From: Streptomyces sp. NBC_00223
GTDB taxonomy: Bacteria; Actinomycetota; Actinomycetes; Streptomycetales; Streptomycetaceae
NCBI RefSeq assembly: GCF_036199905.1
Contig: NZ_CP108109.1
Location: forward strand, 868,001-932,000
Reading direction: 5' to 3'
Length of the DNA: 64,000 bases
Below are positions 25,436-34,071 of this stretch, piece by piece. Every line of letters begins with the position of its first letter. Within the stretch, counting starts at the first letter, position 1. The notes under the pieces were generated by a model. It was not told the DNA's origin, made no database searches, and worked only from the letters and a program-made list of their open reading frames with translations. A program made the translations under genes and the position numbers.

Positions 25436-27153
25436 CTGGTGGTTCCGTTCGGTTCGGGGTGGGCGCCGCCGAGGTCGACGACCCGGTCGCAGGCGGAGAG
25501 AAGGATCCGGCTGGTGGTGATCAGGAGCGTCGTGGCGGGCAGGCCGCGCAGCCCTTCGGCGATGCGCTGTTCGGTCACCGGGTCGACCGCGGTGGTGGGT
25601 TCGTCGAGGACGACGAGGTCGGCGTCGGTGTGCAGCGCGCGGGCGAGCAGCAGGCGCTGACGCTGGCCGCCGGAGAGCCTGCGGCCGTGCTCGCCGACCT
25701 CGGCCTGGTCGCCCCCGACCAGTTCGAGTACGTCGTCGAGCATCGCGGCTCTGAGCACGGCCGGGTCGCTCTCGCGCCCTGCGGGGGTGAGATTGGAGCG
25801 CAGGGTGCCGGAGAACACCGCGCCGTGGTGGGGCGGGGCCGCGATCCGGGCGCGCACCGGATCGGGGCCGAGGTCGACGGCGTCGACACCGCCGACCAGG
25901 AGTTCGCCGCGGCGGAGCGGGACGCGGTAGCCGAGCCGGTCGCTCAGCTCCCTCGCGTGCCCGGGATGGCGGGGGACGACGCCGAGGAGTTCGCCGGGCC
26001 GCAGATCGAGGGGCTCGCCGTGCTCGGGCGGATGCCACCGCACCGCGGGGGCGGAGGCGCAGGTGGCGGTGGCGGTGGCGCAGGCGGCGGTGGCTTCGGC
26101 TGCGGTCTCGGCGGGGCCGATCAGCGGCGGTTCGTCCAGCAGGTCGCCCAGCCGCCGGGCGGAGGCACGCTTGTGGATCCAGTTGGCGGCGAACGTACCG
26201 ACATGGGCCAGCGAGCCCTGGAGGAACTGGGCGAGTCCGAGGACGGTGACGAGCTGGCCGACGGTGATGCTGCCGTCGAGGGCGAGATACCCCGACGCCG
26301 TCGAGAGCACGGCGAGGAACACCCCCGACAGCAGCAGGCTGAGACTGCCGTACGCCAGGACCGAGCGCGAGGTGGCCACGGCGCCGCGCCGCGATTCCTC
26401 ACTCGCGGCGCGGTAGCGGCGGGCGGCCTCCGACCGGGCGTTCATGCCGATGACCACCCGGAGTCCGGTGATCATGTCGGTGGCCACCTCGCCGGCCCGT
26501 GCCGCCGCACTCTGCTCGGCCAGTCCCCGTGCCTCCAGCGGCATCGAGACCCGGCGCATCACGACGAGCACCAGGACCGTGCCGGCGATGACGCCCAGGC
26601 CCAGGGGCACGGAGATCACGAGCAGCGCCGTCGACGCCGTGAGGATCGCGGTGACGGTCGCGGCCTGCTGCACGACGCTCCAGGAGACCCCGGCGACCCG
26701 GTACGTGTCGGACGAGACCAGGGAGAGCGCTTCTCCCGGGCCGGGCCGGCGGCGCAGGGAGCGCGGGTCCAGCAGCCGGGCCATCACGCGCTGCCGCAGT
26801 TCGTGCTCGCCGTAGCCGTAGAGGCCCACCATGGCCGTCGACGCCCGCTGGTAGGACAGGGACAGGACGACGAAGACCGCCCCGAGCACGCCGAGCCACC
26901 AGAACAGGGCGGAGCGGTCCGAGGGAGTCAGTGCCCGGTCGATGACAACGCCGATCAGGATCGGCACCAGCGCCTCGCACAGCTGATGGACCATGAACGC
27001 GAGGGTGATGAGGGTGAGCCGGCGGCCGCGCCCGTCGCACAGGAGCGCGACCCGGAACAGTGCCGGGACGGAGTTCGGCCCGTGGACACCGCTGTGCGGA
27101 CCGCGCCCGCCGGTGCGGTCGACGCCGGTCCGGCCGATACCGGTCCGCTTCAC
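25432..27153 (-). CDS. ABC transporter half (TMD-NBD) with missing Walker A and H-loop
   Basis: A 573-residue exporter-fold ABC half-transporter. The membrane domain is normal, but in the NBD the expected Walker A is GVVPRHPGHARE, without the Gly-Lys-Ser/Thr that binds ATP phosphates. The H-loop histidine is also lost (LLITTSRILL). Signature LSGGQRQR and Walker B LVVLDEPTT remain. It can therefore contribute only the signature half of one composite site, complementing the downstream subunit. An Ala/Thr-rich linker (AAEATAACATATATCASA) precedes the NBD. GTG start 27153 overlaps the preceding ATPase stop (GTGA). Confidence 0.83.
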   Translation of the reverse strand: MKRTGIGRTGVDRTGGRGPHSGVHGPNSVPALFRVALLCDGRGRRLTLITLAFMVHQLCEALVPILIGVVIDRALTPSDRSALFWWLGVLGAVFVVLSLSYQRASTAMVGLYGYGEHELRQRVMARLLDPRSLRRRPGPGEALSLVSSDTYRVAGVSWSVVQQAATVTAILTASTALLVISVPLGLGVIAGTVLVLVVMRRVSMPLEARGLAEQSAAARAGEVATDMITGLRVVIGMNARSEAARRYRAASEESRRGAVATSRSVLAYGSLSLLLSGVFLAVLSTASGYLALDGSITVGQLVTVLGLAQFLQGSLAHVGTFAANWIHKRASARRLGDLLDEPPLIGPAETAAEATAACATATATCASAPAVRWHPPEHGEPLDLRPGELLGVVPRHPGHARELSDRLGYRVPLRRGELLVGGVDAVDLGPDPVRARIAAPPHHGAVFSGTLRSNLTPAGRESDPAVLRAAMLDDVLELVGGDQAEVGEHGRRLSGGQRQRLLLARALHTDADLVVLDEPTTAVDPVTEQRIAEGLRGLPATTLLITTSRILLSACDRVVDLGGAHPEPNGTTR

Positions 27154-27977
27154 CGGGCGTCCCGATTCCGGGCCAGGGGGATGACCATGGGCGTGCCGGT
27201 GACCGGGTCGGAGACGACCTGGCAGGGCAGATCGAACACTTCCTTCACGAGGGCGGCGGTCACGACCTCCCGCGGGGTGCCCTCGGCGACCACCCGGCCG
27301 TCGCGCATGGCGATGAGATGGGTCGCGTAGCGGGCCGCGTGGTTCAGGTCGTGGAGTACGGCGACGAGAGTGTGCCCGGCGCGGTGCAGATCGGTGAACA
27401 GCTCCAGCAGGTCGATCTGGTGGGCGATGTCGAGGAACGTGGTCGGTTCGTCCAGCAGCAGGATCGGGGTCTGCTGGGCGAGGACCATGGCCACCCAGAC
27501 GCGTTGGCGCTGGCCGCCGGAGAGTTCGTCCACCTGCCTGCCGGACAGCTCCGTGACGGAGGTGGCCGCCATGGCGGCCAGTACGGCCTCCTCGTCCTGC
27601 CCGGTCCACTGGCGCATCAGCTTCTGGTGCGGGTGGCGTCCCCGGGCGATCAGATCGGCGACGGTGATCCCGTCGGGCGCCAGCGAGGTCTGCGGCAGCA
27701 GTCCGAGCGTCCGTGCCACCTCCCTGGAGCCGTACTCCGCTATGGACCGGCCGTCCAGGACGACCTTTCCGGCGCTGGGCTTCAGCAGCCGGGACACGGC
27801 GCGCAACAGGGTCGACTTGCCGCAGGCGTTGGGGCCGATGACGACGGTGAACGACCGGTCCGGGATGCGCACGTCCAGGTGCTCCGAGACGGGCCGCCGA
27901 CCGTAGCCGATGGACGCGTCGAGCACCTCAAGACGTGCCGGGACCGGGGTCCGGGTGCGCTGCGTCGTGATGGTCAC
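27150..27977 (-). CDS. Ferric-siderophore ABC importer ATPase (FecE/FepC type)
   Basis: Cytoplasmic ATPase energising the two FecCD-type permeases. Walker A GPNACGKST, signature LSGGQRQR, Walker B LLLDEPTTFLD with the FLD..HQIDLLEL spelling typical of siderophore ATPases, and H-loop VLHDLN. Two starts compete. GTG 27977 has AGGAG five bases upstream and gives 275 residues. ATG 28073 overlaps the permease stop (ATGA) but adds a 32-residue Pro-rich leader and lacks a ribosome binding site. I chose the former. Third component of the importer, read through from the fecB promoter. Confidence 0.88.
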   Translation of the reverse strand: MTITTQRTRTPVPARLEVLDASIGYGRRPVSEHLDVRIPDRSFTVVIGPNACGKSTLLRAVSRLLKPSAGKVVLDGRSIAEYGSREVARTLGLLPQTSLAPDGITVADLIARGRHPHQKLMRQWTGQDEEAVLAAMAATSVTELSGRQVDELSGGQRQRVWVAMVLAQQTPILLLDEPTTFLDIAHQIDLLELFTDLHRAGHTLVAVLHDLNHAARYATHLIAMRDGRVVAEGTPREVVTAALVKEVFDLPCQVVSDPVTGTPMVIPLARNRDAR

Positions 27978-28069
27978 GGGTACTCCTCGCGGATGGGCGG
28001 CCGGAGCGGTGGGGGCCACCGGGCGGGCCTGGGGCGACGGGGCCGGCGGGGGCGGCGGGGCCGGTACGG

Positions 28070-29158
28070 TCATCCGCGCCGCCCCGCGTACTGGCGGGCG
28101 AGCAGCCAGGCCAGATAGGCCCCGCCGACGCACACCGTGACGACGCCCACGGGCAGGTCGACGCGCTGGGCGATGAAGTCGGCGCCCACCAGGACCGCGG
28201 CGCCGGTCAGCGCCGCCGGGACGATCCGCACCGTGGTGGAGCCGCGCGTCAGCCGCTGGGCGATCTGCGGCGCGGCGAGCGCGATGAACGAGATCGGGCC
28301 GACGGCCGCGGTCACGAGCGCGGTGAGCGCGACCCCGACGAAGGTGGCCGCGAGCCGTGCGCGCCGCACGTTGACCCCGAGGGCCACGGCCGCGTCGTCG
28401 CCCAGCTCCAGATGGATCAGGGGCCGCACCACGGCCGCCGAGCAGATCAGCAGGACGACGAAGACGGCCGCCGCCGACCGCAGTTGCTCGAAGCCGAGTC
28501 CGCTGAGGGAACCCGCTCCCCAGGTCGCCGCCATCATCGCCTGCTGCGGGTTGACGGAGAGGAGCAGCATCGAGGTCAGGGAGCTGAGGAACGCGCCGAC
28601 GGCGATCCCGACGATGATGAGACGAAAGGGGGCCAGCCCGTTGCGGTACGCCAGCAGATACACCAGGAGCGCGGTCAGCGCCCCGCCGATCAGTGAACCC
28701 GAGGCCACCGCGAGGTAGTCGGCGGTGCCGAGCAGAACCATCACGACGCTCGCGCCCGCGTACGAGCCGGAGGCGAAGCCGATCACGTCGGGCGAGCCCA
28801 GCGGGTTCTTGGTGAGCGACTGGAAGAGCGCGCCGCTGATGGCGAGCGCCGCGCCGCAGAGGATCGCGAACAGCAGCCGGGGCAGCCGCCAGGTCACGAC
28901 CACCAGCCGCGCACGGGAGTCGGCGTCCGGGTCGAACAGGGCGGACAGCACCTGCGCCGGGGTGAACGCGATGGACCCGGTGCCGAGGGTGAGGACGCCG
29001 AGGGCGGCCACGACGACTGCCAGGGCGGCGCAGACGAGGACGGACCGCCGCTCGATACGCAGGGCCATTCCGGTCCGCCGCCAGGTCCAGACGGTCCGTC
29101 CGAAGTCGACCCGGTCCGGTGCGGTCCGTCCCATGGTTCCCGTGGTTCCGGTGGTCAC
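28070..29158 (-). CDS. FecCD-family siderophore ABC permease (second)
   Basis: Integral membrane protein of 362 residues, about nine to ten helices, of the BtuC/FecCD family. Hallmarks include RLPRLLFAILCGAALAISGA, FQSLTKNPLGSPDVIGFASG and GPISFIALAAPQIAQRL. The GTG start overlaps the stop of the first permease (GTGA). Forms a heterodimeric channel with the preceding gene. Its stop is 93 bp from the preferred start of the ATPase gene. Confidence 0.9.
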   Translation of the reverse strand: MTTGTTGTMGRTAPDRVDFGRTVWTWRRTGMALRIERRSVLVCAALAVVVAALGVLTLGTGSIAFTPAQVLSALFDPDADSRARLVVVTWRLPRLLFAILCGAALAISGALFQSLTKNPLGSPDVIGFASGSYAGASVVMVLLGTADYLAVASGSLIGGALTALLVYLLAYRNGLAPFRLIIVGIAVGAFLSSLTSMLLLSVNPQQAMMAATWGAGSLSGLGFEQLRSAAAVFVVLLICSAAVVRPLIHLELGDDAAVALGVNVRRARLAATFVGVALTALVTAAVGPISFIALAAPQIAQRLTRGSTTVRIVPAALTGAAVLVGADFIAQRVDLPVGVVTVCVGGAYLAWLLARQYAGRRG

Positions 29159-30237
29159 AGGGTGCTCACCTTCCGGCGTCGGACGAGGACCACGAGGACG
29201 GGTGCGCCGACGAGCGCGGTGACGAGCCCGACCCGCATCTCCCCGGAGGGCAGGACCACGCGTCCGATGATGTCGGCGGCCAGCAGGAAGGCGGGCGCGG
29301 CGATGATCGTGACGGGCAGGATCCAGCGCTGGTCGGGTCCCACGAACCAGCGCACGATGTGGGGCACCATCAGCCCGACGAACGAGATCGGACCGGCGAC
29401 GGCGACGGAGGTCCCGGCCAGCAGGGTGACGGCGAGGACCAGGACCGCCCGGGTCAGGGCGAGACGGGTGCCCAGCGACCGGGCGAGGTCGTCGCCCAGC
29501 GCCAGGGCGTTGAGCGAGCCCGCGCTGCACAGCCCGAGTACGAGCCCGGCGCCGATCAGCGGCAGGGCGACGGGGAGGATGTCCAGCGACCGGCCGCCGA
29601 TGGAGCCGACGCCCCAGAACCGCATGACGTCGAACGTGGTCGTGTTCTTGAGCGCCATGGCGGAGGTGAAGCCGCCGCACACGGCGGTGAACGCGACGCC
29701 CGCGAGGGTGAGTTTCACCGGGCTGCCCCGGTCGCCGCCGATCGAGCCGAGCGTGTAGACGAGCACGGTGAGCCCGAAGGCCCCCGCCAGCGCGAACCAG
29801 ATGAACTGGCCGGCACTGGTGTACCCGAGTACGGCGACGGCGAACGTCACCGCGAGGCTCGCGCCCGCGTTCACCCCGAGGATGCCGGGATCGGCCAGGG
29901 GGTTGCGGGTGAACGCCTGGATCAGCGCGCCGCTGAGGCCGAGGGCCGCGCCGACGACCAGCCCGATCACGGTGCGCGGCACGCGCAGTTCGCGCACGAT
30001 CACCTGCTCGTCGGAGTTCTCGAAGTGGAACAGCGCGTCCCACACCGTGCCGGGAGCGATGGGTCGGGCGCCGACCATCACGCTGAGCACGGCGACGACG
30101 AACAGCAGCCCGATCGCGGTCAGCAGGATCAGCGGGCGGGACCGGTTGCGCCGGGCCGGGCCCACGCCGTGGCGCGGGACCGGCACATCGCGTTCCGTAC
30201 CGGTGGTGAGGTCACCCGTGGGTGAGGCGGTCGTCAT
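29155..30237 (-). CDS. FecCD-family siderophore ABC permease (first)
   Basis: A 360-residue FecCD permease with RVPRTVIGLVVGAALGLSGA, FTRNPLADPGILGVNAGAS and GPISFVGLMVPHIVRWF, all standard for ferric-siderophore permeases. Start at ATG 30237 because AAGGA lies five bases upstream; the in-frame ATG 24 bases earlier has none. It follows the binding-protein gene by 46 bp. Together with the next permease and ATPase it forms a complete importer. Confidence 0.9.
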   Translation of the reverse strand: MTTASPTGDLTTGTERDVPVPRHGVGPARRNRSRPLILLTAIGLLFVVAVLSVMVGARPIAPGTVWDALFHFENSDEQVIVRELRVPRTVIGLVVGAALGLSGALIQAFTRNPLADPGILGVNAGASLAVTFAVAVLGYTSAGQFIWFALAGAFGLTVLVYTLGSIGGDRGSPVKLTLAGVAFTAVCGGFTSAMALKNTTTFDVMRFWGVGSIGGRSLDILPVALPLIGAGLVLGLCSAGSLNALALGDDLARSLGTRLALTRAVLVLAVTLLAGTSVAVAGPISFVGLMVPHIVRWFVGPDQRWILPVTIIAAPAFLLAADIIGRVVLPSGEMRVGLVTALVGAPVLVVLVRRRKVSTL

Positions 30238-30283
30238 GGTTGTCCTTGGGGAGAGCGTCACCTGCGGAAACGGCGGACGGCGG

Positions 30284-31372
30284 TCAGGAGTCCGCGCCGG
30301 TGTTGCCCCTGCCCGCGACGGCGTCGGCGAGCATCGGGACGTAGCGCTTCATCGCCCAGGGGATGGAGAGCACCGACGGTCCGCTGGTGGCCATGCCCAG
30401 CGCCGGGTCCTGTACGAACGCGTAGTGCTTCGCGGCGATCGGCTTCCAGCGCGAGAACAGCGGGTCCTTGAGGGTGTAGGGGACCTCGTCGGGGCCGTTG
30501 GCCCAGGCGACGAAGATGTCCGCCTTGATCGTGTCGAGCTTCTCCAGGCTGACTCCGCCGTACCAGTTGGTGCCCTTCACGGTGGAAGCGATCGCGTCCA
30601 TCGACGGGGTGTTCTTGAAGCCCATCTCGGTCAGCAGCCGGACACGGGCGTCGTAGTCGAGATACAGACCGACGTCCGTCGACCCGGGGGTGAGGGCGAC
30701 TCCGTAGGTGAAGGTCTTGTCCTTGAACTCCGGATGTTCGTCGGTCACCGTGGCCAACCGGCCCTCGACGTCGCCGACAAGGCTCTCGGCCTTCTTCGTC
30801 TCGCCCAGCGCCTTGGCGATCGTCCGGGTCATCTCCTGCCAGGTCCCGCCGTCCCAGGGCTTGTTCAGGTACGGGATGGTGGGCGCGATCTGGGAAAGGC
30901 GCTTGTAGTCGACATCGGTGATGCCGGAGTACAGGCCGACGATGAGGTCCGGCTTCAGCGAGAGGATCTGCTCGAAGTCGATCTCGCCCGCGTCACCGTA
31001 GTTCAGCGTCTCGGGCAGCGGCCCGCCCAGCTTCTCGACCGCGCCGCGGAACCACGGGGTGTACCCCTGCTTGTCGCCGCCCCACTGCTTGTCGACGCCG
31101 ACCGGGACCGTGCCCAGCGCAGCGACCACGTCCAGCGACATCCAGCTGACCGCCACGACACGCTTGGGCTTCTTCTTGATCGTCGTGGTCCCGTGGCCGT
31201 GCTTGATGGTCACGGGGAATCCGTCCGCAACGGCCCCGGCCTTCGCCTTCGCGGTGTCCGGCTCCGACCCGCCGCTGCCGCAGCCCGCCAGCACGACGAC
31301 GGCCGCGATCACCAGCGCCATGAGGCGCGCCACGGCGCCCGGTCCGCGTCCTGCCGCGATGGATATGGACAT
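30284..31372 (-). CDS. Ferric-siderophore binding lipoprotein (FecB/FepB type)
   Basis: Surface-exposed substrate-binding lipoprotein of 362 residues that hands ferric siderophore to the FecCD permeases. Signal peptide with lipobox LAGC near residue 31, then KKKPKRVVAVSWMSLDVVAALG and LKPDLIVGLYSG, typical of the helical-backbone metal-receptor fold. It is first in an operon that continues through both permeases, the ATPase, the ABC pair and the siderophore-interacting reductase. A DmdR/IdeR-like iron box is centred about 113 bp upstream of the ATG, so the whole operon should be repressed when iron is sufficient. Similar to the coelichelin and desferrioxamine receptors; the siderophore is not predictable. 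Confidence 0.9.
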   Translation of the reverse strand: MSISIAAGRGPGAVARLMALVIAAVVVLAGCGSGGSEPDTAKAKAGAVADGFPVTIKHGHGTTTIKKKPKRVVAVSWMSLDVVAALGTVPVGVDKQWGGDKQGYTPWFRGAVEKLGGPLPETLNYGDAGEIDFEQILSLKPDLIVGLYSGITDVDYKRLSQIAPTIPYLNKPWDGGTWQEMTRTIAKALGETKKAESLVGDVEGRLATVTDEHPEFKDKTFTYGVALTPGSTDVGLYLDYDARVRLLTEMGFKNTPSMDAIASTVKGTNWYGGVSLEKLDTIKADIFVAWANGPDEVPYTLKDPLFSRWKPIAAKHYAFVQDPALGMATSGPSVLSIPWAMKRYVPMLADAVAGRGNTGADS

Positions 31373-31475
31373 GCTTCTCCTCGGATCTGTGCACGCCGCG
31401 GTGACGCGACGGCGGATGTAGGGGGGAGGCGACCGCAGCGGGGCGACACGCTTGCGTCCGAACCCACGCTTCAAC

Positions 31476-31494
31476 TGAGGTAACCCTTACCTAA
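31476..31494. promoter_or_regulatory. DmdR/IdeR iron box upstream of fecB operon
   Basis: The plus-strand 19-mer TGAGGTAACCCTTACCTAA is a near palindrome matching the actinobacterial iron-box consensus TTAGGTTAGGCTAACCTAA at most positions. On the minus strand it reads TTAGGTAAGGGTTACCTCA and faces the fecB operon. It implies Fe-dependent repression. Confidence 0.8.
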
Positions 31495-31631
31495 GTGAAC
31501 GCTAGGGAGCCGACCCGCCGGCAGGGGACGCGGACTGGCCATGGTGTGTCGAGATTCGGCCACGTATCGGATCGGCGGCATGCCGGGCGACGTGCTTCCG
31601 GCACACGAAGGGCCCCTCGAACGCGGCGGAT

Positions 31632-33114
31632 CTTGGGTTCTAACGGTCCTCGCAACACCTGCGATCTGTGGGAGTTGCGGGGACTGTGGGCGTTGAGCGT
31701 GGGGATCGTGTGGGGTTGCGGGAGCGTTTCCTTGCGCGGCTGGATGCTGTGGGGAACGTGACGGTGGTGGCCCGTGAGCTGGGGGTGAACCGGAACACTG
31801 CTTTCGGCTGGGCCCGGAAGGCCGGACAGGGCTCGGTGCGCCTGCCGCGGCGGCATCCCGGGCGGGATGAGTACGAGCGGCTTCGGGCCGCCGGTGTCGC
31901 ACGCCGGGTGGCGGCCCGGCAGGTCGGTGTGAACGAGCGCACGGCCAAGGACTGGGACTGGGGCGTCAAGAAGAGCGGCACCACACGCACCTATGCCGAC
32001 GGCCGCCGTGTCGACTACACCACCGGGACCGTCACGATGGGCGGTGTGACCACAGTACCGGTGGGCCTGCCAGCCCTGGAAAAGCAACTGCATCCGCGAT
32101 TTCTGACACTGGCCGAGCGCGAACAGATCCGCGATCTGCGTGCGCTGGGCTGGTCGCTGCGGGCGATCGGGCGTGCCCTGGGGCGGCCGGCGAGCACGGT
32201 CAAGCGGGAGATCGACACGAACTCCGGCACCGGGGGCTACCAGCCCTACGCCGCCCACCGCGCCGCTGCCGCGCGCAGGCCCCGGCCCAAGGACCGCAAA
32301 CTACTGCGCGAGGGACGGCTGCGCCGCTTCGTCCAGGACGGACTGCGCAGGCGGTGGTCACCGGAGCAGATCTGCCACGCTCTGTTCAAGGAGCATCCCG
32401 ACGACCGGAGCATGCGGGTGAGCGTGGAAACGATCTACCAGGCACTGTACTTCCAGGCCCGTGGCGGCCTGAGGCGGGAAGTGCAGGCCGCCGTCCGTTC
32501 CGGCCGGACCCGCCGCAAACCACGCCGCGACCCGCAGCGGCGCACACCACGGTTCACCGACCCGATGGTGATGATCAGCGACCGCCCCGCCGATATCGAG
32601 GACCGGGCGGTGCCCGGCCACTGGGAAGGCGATCTGATCATCGGCGCGGGCGGGCGCTCCGCGATCGCCACCCTGGTCGAGCGGACCACCCGCTACACCA
32701 TGCTGGTCCACCTGCCCGGCGCAGCCCACGACGCCGAAACCGTCCGCGACGGCCTCGTCGCCACGATCCAGACCCTGCCCGCCCACCTGCGCGGCTCCCT
32801 CACCTGGGACCAGGGCAGCGAGATGGCACGCCACCAGCAGTTCACCATGGCCACAGGCATGCCCGTCTACTTCTGCGACCCCGCCTCACCCTGGCAACGC
32901 GGCTCCAACGAAAACACCAACGGCCTGCTCCGCCAGTACTTCCCGAAGGGAACCGACCTCAGCATCCACAGCCCCGAAGACCTCGAACACGTCGCCCAGG
33001 AACTCAACGGCCGCCCACGCAAGACACTCGACTGGGATACCCCAGCCGAGCGCCTACGTGATCTACTCACCACCTGAAACCAGGCGGTGTTGCGACGACC
33101 CCATGAACCCAAGG
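31632..33114 (+). mobile_element. IS30-family insertion sequence, apparently intact
   Basis: Terminal inverted repeats of about 28 bp (31632-31659 and 33087-33114), sharing CTTGGGTTC and, inside, TCGCAACACC, enclose one transposase gene. A 3-bp direct repeat GAT flanks the element (31629-31631 and 33115-33117), the size expected for IS30-family insertion. The element occupies the loop of a long hairpin between araC and fecB. Confidence 0.8.
31668..33077 (+). CDS. IS30-family transposase
   Basis: A 469-residue DDE transposase. N-terminal HTH region with two DNA-binding segments (ARELGVNRNTAFGWARKAG and an IS30-type LRAIGRALGRPASTVKREI), then the DDE core: GHWEGDLIIG with the first Asp, LTWDQGSEMARH with the second, and SPWQRGSNENTNGLLRQYFP with the Glu, all typical of IS30. 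It is longer than the usual 340-400 residues because of the N-terminal extension. The GTG start lies 9 bases inside the left inverted repeat; the frame is uninterrupted, so the element may be active. Confidence 0.92.
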   Translation: MGVAGTVGVERGDRVGLRERFLARLDAVGNVTVVARELGVNRNTAFGWARKAGQGSVRLPRRHPGRDEYERLRAAGVARRVAARQVGVNERTAKDWDWGVKKSGTTRTYADGRRVDYTTGTVTMGGVTTVPVGLPALEKQLHPRFLTLAEREQIRDLRALGWSLRAIGRALGRPASTVKREIDTNSGTGGYQPYAAHRAAAARRPRPKDRKLLREGRLRRFVQDGLRRRWSPEQICHALFKEHPDDRSMRVSVETIYQALYFQARGGLRREVQAAVRSGRTRRKPRRDPQRRTPRFTDPMVMISDRPADIEDRAVPGHWEGDLIIGAGGRSAIATLVERTTRYTMLVHLPGAAHDAETVRDGLVATIQTLPAHLRGSLTWDQGSEMARHQQFTMATGMPVYFCDPASPWQRGSNENTNGLLRQYFPKGTDLSIHSPEDLEHVAQELNGRPRKTLDWDTPAERLRDLLTT

Positions 33115-33147
33115 ATTCGAGGGGCCCTTCGCGTGCCGGGGGCGCGC

Positions 33148-33999
33148 TCAGCGATCGGCTTGCACCGGCACCGTCTGCTCGCGCAGATACTCGGTCGGGC
33201 TGGCTCCGGTCACCCGGCGGAAGGCGGCGGAGAAGGCGCTCGTCGTGGAGTAGCCGCAGCGGTGCGCGACCAGGCTGACCGGACGGCCCTGCGCCAGCAG
33301 CGTCGTCGCCGCGGACATCCGTACCAGTGAACGCCACCGCGCGAAGGACATGCCGACATCGCGGCCGAACGCCCGGGTGACGGTACGTACGCTCAGCGCG
33401 TGCCGTGCCGCCCACGCCTCCAGTGAGAGGTCGCTCTCCGGATCGCGCATGACGTCGTCGGCCAGGGCGCGGATCCGCCCGTCCTCGGGGATGGGGACGT
33501 CGATGGCGGGATGCGGGTCGTCCTCCAGCAGATCGATGACGACGCGCTGGGTCCGCAGCCGGAGATCGTCGGGCATCGAGGTGGCGTCGAGGTGGAGCAG
33601 CATCTCCTGGAGGGCGCGCCGCACCCGCAGCGGGCGCAGAGCGGACCAGTGCGGCGGAATCGCCGCCCGGGTCACGTAGGTGTAGCAGCTCACGCCGCCC
33701 GGATCGAACGAGGAGTCGTGCGGGGTGCCGGGCGGCAGCCAGATCCCCTGACCGGGTACGAGCCGGCGCACGGTGTTACGGGTGTGCAGCGTCAGCGAAC
33801 CGTGGTGCGGCCAGACCAGGAGCCCGTCGGAGTGGGTGTGCACACCGCCGACTGCCGCCGGCGGGGATCCGTCGAGGACAGCGGTGGTGAGCAGATAGGG
33901 GGCCGGCACTTCGACGCCGCCCTCCGACGGCTCGGCCCATCGGAGGGCGGCCGCCGGGGGTGCCTCGCCGCGCTCGCAGCCCGGGACTGTAGCCAGCAT
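33148..33999 (-). CDS. AraC-family regulator, iron-box controlled
   Basis: A 283-residue transcription factor. The N-terminal cupin-like sensor domain (VGGVHTHSDGLLVWPHHG, GQGIWLPPGTPHDS) is followed by two AraC helix-turn-helix motifs: LSLEAWAARHALSVRTVTR and PVSLVAHRCGYSTTSAFS, ending in TGASPTEYLR. The ATG lies only 4 bases from an iron box, so the transcript is probably leaderless or nearly so and made only under iron limitation. Position next to the siderophore operon suggests it activates that operon, possibly with ferric siderophore as ligand, as in other siderophore AraC regulators; this is inferred. Confidence 0.85.
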   Translation of the reverse strand: MLATVPGCERGEAPPAAALRWAEPSEGGVEVPAPYLLTTAVLDGSPPAAVGGVHTHSDGLLVWPHHGSLTLHTRNTVRRLVPGQGIWLPPGTPHDSSFDPGGVSCYTYVTRAAIPPHWSALRPLRVRRALQEMLLHLDATSMPDDLRLRTQRVVIDLLEDDPHPAIDVPIPEDGRIRALADDVMRDPESDLSLEAWAARHALSVRTVTRAFGRDVGMSFARWRSLVRMSAATTLLAQGRPVSLVAHRCGYSTTSAFSAAFRRVTGASPTEYLREQTVPVQADR

Positions 34000-34003
34000 G
34001 AAC

Positions 34004-34022
34004 TTAGGTTACCCTAACCTGC
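34004..34022. promoter_or_regulatory. DmdR/IdeR iron box at the araC start
   Basis: TTAGGTTACCCTAACCTGC matches the iron-box consensus TTAGGTTAGGCTAACCTAA in both half sites. It sits 4 bases upstream of the araC ATG, where a bound repressor would cover the transcription start. Confidence 0.82.
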
Positions 34023-34071
34023 CGCTCGCCCCGGAGGTCCGAAGCGGCGCGAGGCGGCACCTCGTCACGTC

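Larger units (their letters stand above)
31598..33140. terminator. Long hairpin (24-bp arms) split by the IS30-family element
   Basis: Left arm 31598-31621 and right arm 33117-33140 are reverse complements at 23 of 24 positions; each contains GAAGGGCCCCTCGAA or its complement. Without the IS and one copy of its 3-bp duplication they would form one hairpin with a loop of about 9 bases, right after the araC stop codon. I read it as the original terminator between araC and the fecB operon. Confidence 0.65.

Noticed and set aside
28070..30043. A 657-codon frame suggesting a fused double permease
   Set aside because: The upstream half is a shadow of the first permease in another frame; the true second permease starts at GTG 29158 with a GTGA overlap.
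31598..33140. The 24-bp arms as the terminal inverted repeats of the IS
   Set aside because: The IS30-type ends sharing CTTGGGTTC and TCGCAACACC lie inside them and are bounded by a GAT duplication. The arms read better as the split target hairpin, though other copies of the IS are needed to be certain.
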